64,000 nt of DNA. Source: Caballeronia sp. SEWSISQ10-4 2 (lineage in GTDB: Bacteria; Pseudomonadota; Gammaproteobacteria; Burkholderiales; Burkholderiaceae). The translations under genes and the position numbers were made by a program. The notes beneath the pieces were generated by a model. That model was not told the DNA's origin. It saw only the letters and a program-made list of their open reading frames with translations, and searched no databases. Location of the stretch: positions 23,425 through 87,424 of the forward strand of contig NZ_JALPRJ010000039.1 of NCBI RefSeq assembly GCF_030464885.1. The letters are read 5' to 3'. Of this stretch, positions 61,306 to 64,000 are shown piece by piece. How positions within the stretch are numbered: the stretch's first letter is position 1; each line of letters begins with the position of its first letter.

Positions 61306-62250
61306 ATGCGAGTAATCGTCACCGGGGCTAACGGCTTTGTGGGCCGTGCAACGTGCGCGACGTTCTGCGATGCGGGTCACGACGTGACGGCGCTTGTACG
61401 GCGGCCGGGCGGCTGCGAGCCGCGCGTGCACGAACAACTGATCGCCGACGATAACTTCTCGAGCCTCGCCGCTTTGCCTCCCGCCGACGTCTTGGTGCAT
61501 CTCGCTGCGCGTGTTCACGTGATGAAGGACAGCGCGGGCGACCCGCTCGGCGCGTATCGCGCGGTCAACGTGGAAGGGTCGCTCAACGTGGCGCGCGCAG
61601 CGTTGCGTGCGGGCGTGAAGCGGCTGGTTTTTGTCAGCAGCATCAAGGCGCTGGGCGAGGGCGAACCGGGCCGGCCGTGGCGCGAGGACGATCCGCCGGC
61701 GCCGGCAGATCCATACGGCATTACGAAGCTCGAAGCCGAACGGGCGCTGGCAGGCTTTGGCCGGGAGCAGGGTGTGGAGGTGGTGGTGCTGCGTCCGCCG
61801 CTGGTCTATGGGCCCGGCGTGCGAGCTAATTTCGAACAATTGATGCGGGCCGTGGAGCGCGGCGTTCCCCTGCCGCTTGGTTCAATCGATGCCCGTCGCA
61901 GCATGGTCTACGTTGGCAATCTCGCCGATGCCATTCGTTTCGTCGCGACACGCTCAGAGCCGACCGACGGTGTTTTCCACGTTACCGATGGCGACGATCT
62001 CAGCGTCGCGCAGATGATCCGAGCACTAGCGCAAGCCTTCGGCAAACCCGCGCGCCTGTTGCCCGTGCCGGCTTCATGGCTGCGCGCGGCGGGTGTATTG
62101 ACCGGGCGCTCGGCCCAGGTCGACCGCCTGGCGAGCCCGCTGCGCATGGACAGCTCGCGGTTGCGCACGGGCCTTGGCTGGAGACCGCCCACGACGGTGG
62201 CCGAAGGTATCGCCCGGACGGTACGGGCATTTCAGGAGGCGCGCCGATGA
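61306..62250 (+). CDS. NAD-dependent sugar epimerase (WbpV/WbpK-like)
   Basis: A 314-residue extended SDR. The NAD loop is VTGANGFVGRATC; then DVLVHLAARVHVMKD, FVSSIKALGEGEPGRPW, Tyr-x3-Lys in YGITKLEAERAL and RPPLVYGPGVRANFEQLM. In Pseudomonas and Burkholderia such genes stand beside wbpL and make UDP-N-acetyl-fucosamine/quinovosamine-type sugars. GGAG precedes the ATG at 61306. The stop overlaps the next start (ATGA). Confidence 0.88.
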   Translation: MRVIVTGANGFVGRATCATFCDAGHDVTALVRRPGGCEPRVHEQLIADDNFSSLAALPPADVLVHLAARVHVMKDSAGDPLGAYRAVNVEGSLNVARAALRAGVKRLVFVSSIKALGEGEPGRPWREDDPPAPADPYGITKLEAERALAGFGREQGVEVVVLRPPLVYGPGVRANFEQLMRAVERGVPLPLGSIDARRSMVYVGNLADAIRFVATRSEPTDGVFHVTDGDDLSVAQMIRALAQAFGKPARLLPVPASWLRAAGVLTGRSAQVDRLASPLRMDSSRLRTGLGWRPPTTVAEGIARTVRAFQEARR

Positions 62251-63263
62251 CATCGCTGGCGCAAATGCCGATGATTTTGTTCTTCGCCGCGGGCGTCGCG
62301 TGCGTGGTGTGCGCGTGCATTTTGCTGTTGCTGTTGCGTACAGGCTGGGCCTGGGATATTGCAGTCGATATCCCGAATCACCGATCGCTTCATGTACGTC
62401 CGGTGCCGCGTGTGGGCGGCTGGGGCGTACTACCGGCCATGCTGCTCGCCGTCGCACTCTGCGCACCATCGTTTGGCTGGATCGCGCTCGGGGCCTTGCT
62501 GCTGGGTGTGGTGTCCCAGATCGACGACCGGCGAGGGCTGCCCGCCCGCGTGCGCTTCGCCGCGCATCTGATCGTGGTGGCCGGGGCCATTGCATGGAGC
62601 TCGGTGAGTATTACCTGGTGGCTGGCGCTGCTTGCCGTGGTCGCGCTGGTCTGGGTGGTCAATCTTTACAATTTCATGGACGGTTCCGACGGTCTTGCTG
62701 GCGGCATGACGATGTTCGGTTTCGGTTTTTACGCGATTGCGGCGGTGGCGTTGCAGCCAACGCTTGCAGTGGCCGCGGCGGCGGTGGCCGGTGCAGCGGT
62801 GGGTTTCTTGATTTTTAACCATCATCCGGCCAAGATATTCCTCGGCGACGCAGGTTCGATCCCGCTCGGTTTCCTGGCCGGTGCGCTGGGTTTCTGGGGC
62901 TGGCAGCACGGCGTTTGGCCGATCTGGTTCCCGGCTCTTGTGTTCGCGCCTTTCGTCGCCGATGCCACCGTGACCCTCGCACGCCGTCTTGCGCGCGGCG
63001 AAAAGGTCTGGCTGGCGCATCGTGAGCATTACTATCAGCGGTTGGTGAGACTGACTGAAAGCCACGTCCGCGTGGCCTTGGCGTATTACTTGCTCATGTT
63101 GGGCAGCGGTTGCGTGGCGCTCTTAGCACTTCGCGTACCGCCCACGGTCCAGTGGATCCTCTTCGGGGCGTGGTACGTTGTTCTGGCCTTGGTTGGCTGG
63201 CAGATCGACCGCCGTTGGCGGCAATTCACCCTCACTCAAGGTAACGATAACGATGCGAATTAA
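62247..63263 (+). CDS. WbpL/WecA-type undecaprenyl-phosphate sugar-phosphate transferase
   Basis: A 338-residue polytopic membrane protein of the MraY/WecA/WbpL superfamily with about 10 helices. It starts O-antigen synthesis by putting an N-acetyl-sugar-phosphate on undecaprenyl phosphate. Catalytic motifs: VDIPNHRSLHVRPVPRVGGW, NLYNFMDGSDGLAGGMTMFG and NHHPAKIFLGDAGSIPLGF, then the basic HREHYYQRLV loop. It overlaps the epimerase by four bases and the next gene by 11. Confidence 0.92.
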   Translation: MTSLAQMPMILFFAAGVACVVCACILLLLLRTGWAWDIAVDIPNHRSLHVRPVPRVGGWGVLPAMLLAVALCAPSFGWIALGALLLGVVSQIDDRRGLPARVRFAAHLIVVAGAIAWSSVSITWWLALLAVVALVWVVNLYNFMDGSDGLAGGMTMFGFGFYAIAAVALQPTLAVAAAAVAGAAVGFLIFNHHPAKIFLGDAGSIPLGFLAGALGFWGWQHGVWPIWFPALVFAPFVADATVTLARRLARGEKVWLAHREHYYQRLVRLTESHVRVALAYYLLMLGSGCVALLALRVPPTVQWILFGAWYVVLALVGWQIDRRWRQFTLTQGNDNDAN

Positions 63264-64000
63264 GCCTTCGTGGCTCTCCGCTGCGGCATTCGGGTTCGAC
63301 CTCGTGGCGGTGGCCGTGGCTTGGCTCGCCGCGTACGCGCTGCGGTTCAATGGCTCGGTCCCTGACGATTTCTGGCACGGCGGTATCAATGCGCTCGTGT
63401 GGGTCGTGGTGATCTACGCGCTGATGTTTCGCGTCTTCGGGTTGTATCGCGGTATGTGGGTGTTCGCGAGCTTGCCCGACCTCATGCGGATTTCCAAGGC
63501 GGTGGCGAGCGGTGCGCTGATCGTGATGATTGGTGCAGCGATGTTGCAGCCGTCGCCCATCATTCCCCGTTCTGTGCTGATCGTGTCGCCGTTGCTGTTG
63601 TTCATGGCGACGGGTGGATCCCGTGCTATCTACCGCGCGATCAAGGAGTTTTATCTGTACGGTGGCTTGATCGGCAAGGGCAAGCCGGTGATCGTGCTGG
63701 GCGCGGGTACGGCGGGGGCAAACCTCGTTCGCGAGTTGGCGCGCTCGAGCGAATGGCGTCTGGTGGGTCTGCTCGACGATGACCCCGCCAAACGCGGCCG
63801 CGAGATCCTCGGCCACAAGGTCTTGGGATCGATCAGCGAACTGCCGCTGTGGGCGGAACAACTCAAGGCCGATACGGCGATCATCGCGATGCCGTCGGCA
63901 TCGGTGGATTCACAGCGGCGTGTGGCGACCCTGTGCGTGCGCGCGGGTGTCAAGGCGATGGTTCTGCCTGCGCTTACCGTTCTCACGCAAGGTCAGGCAT
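63253..64000 (+). CDS. WbpM/CapD-type nucleotide-sugar dehydratase, partial
   Basis: The first 249 residues of a gene cut off by the window edge. Four transmembrane helices (about residues 10-110) are followed by the first nucleotide-binding fold, VIVLGAGTAGANLVRELARS and VGLLDDDPAKRGREILG. This is the layout of WbpM/FlmA-type UDP-GlcNAc 4,6-dehydratases, which make UDP-4-keto-6-deoxy sugars. The catalytic SDR domain lies beyond 64000. It pairs with the epimerase and WbpL-type gene to make and load a 6-deoxy-HexNAc such as FucNAc or QuiNAc. Confidence 0.9.
   Translation, partial: MRIKPSWLSAAAFGFDLVAVAVAWLAAYALRFNGSVPDDFWHGGINALVWVVVIYALMFRVFGLYRGMWVFASLPDLMRISKAVASGALIVMIGAAMLQPSPIIPRSVLIVSPLLLFMATGGSRAIYRAIKEFYLYGGLIGKGKPVIVLGAGTAGANLVRELARSSEWRLVGLLDDDPAKRGREILGHKVLGSISELPLWAEQLKADTAIIAMPSASVDSQRRVATLCVRAGVKAMVLPALTVLTQGQA

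Noticed and set aside
1..64000. tRNA, rRNA and CRISPR arrays
   Set aside because: I looked for tRNA T-arm patterns, long regular repeats and rRNA-like blocks and saw none that hold up.

Overview
The window looks like a chromosomal segment of a GC-rich betaproteobacterium of the Burkholderiaceae, most like Paraburkholderia or Caballeronia. The signs are a secreted 3-hydroxybutyrate-oligomer hydrolase (PHB metabolism), a pyrR-pyrB-pyrC' operon, a groESL operon with a CIRCE site, and a large O-antigen locus flanked by rfbBACD and apaH. This is read from gene content and protein character; no database search was run.

Layout: (1) 0.4-4.0 kb holds envelope and storage genes: a BON protein, the PHB oligomer hydrolase and a DUF2242 lipoprotein. 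(2) 4.0-11.1 kb is an accessory, partly decayed island: vapBC, an XRE regulator, a small orphan protein, a mazE antitoxin beside a ruined mazF, a zinc-ribbon membrane protein and an AT-rich stand-alone Ser/Thr kinase. A 66-67 bp direct repeat, itself a piece of mazF, brackets most of the cargo. (3) 11.2-24.1 kb is housekeeping: groESL, a DUF72 protein, a divergent ThiD, rubredoxin (found by direct translation), photolyase, yqgE-ruvX-pyrR, pyrB, a metal-ligand-less pyrC' and an acyltransferase. (4) 24.3-64 kb is a roughly 40 kb surface-polysaccharide locus.

In the polysaccharide locus, rfbBACD supplies dTDP-L-rhamnose, and gmd with manC supplies GDP-6-deoxy-hexoses. ddhA/B/C (rfbF/G/H) makes a CDP-3,6-dideoxy-4-keto sugar intermediate. 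An epimerase/reductase and a split two-subunit transketolase are translationally coupled to it and could build a branched-chain sugar. Wzm/Wzt with a C-terminal carbohydrate-binding domain points to ABC-transporter-dependent O-antigen export. It is paired with a WbdD-like methyltransferase carrying a coiled coil and a tandem two-domain glycosyltransferase. A lower-GC centre (37-49 kb) holds four large GT-C-like membrane proteins (two are clear paralogues), two paralogous SAM methyltransferases, a small coiled-coil protein and a broken acyltransferase. GtrA/GtrB next door would supply undecaprenyl-phosphate-linked sugar to such periplasmic glycosyltransferases. The right end has a glycosyltransferase, an epimerase, a WbpL/WecA-type initiating transferase and the start of a WbpM-type dehydratase.

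The most interesting candidates are the proposed branched-sugar pathway, the GtrAB/GT-C/methyltransferase decoration module, and the kinase island between mazF fragments.
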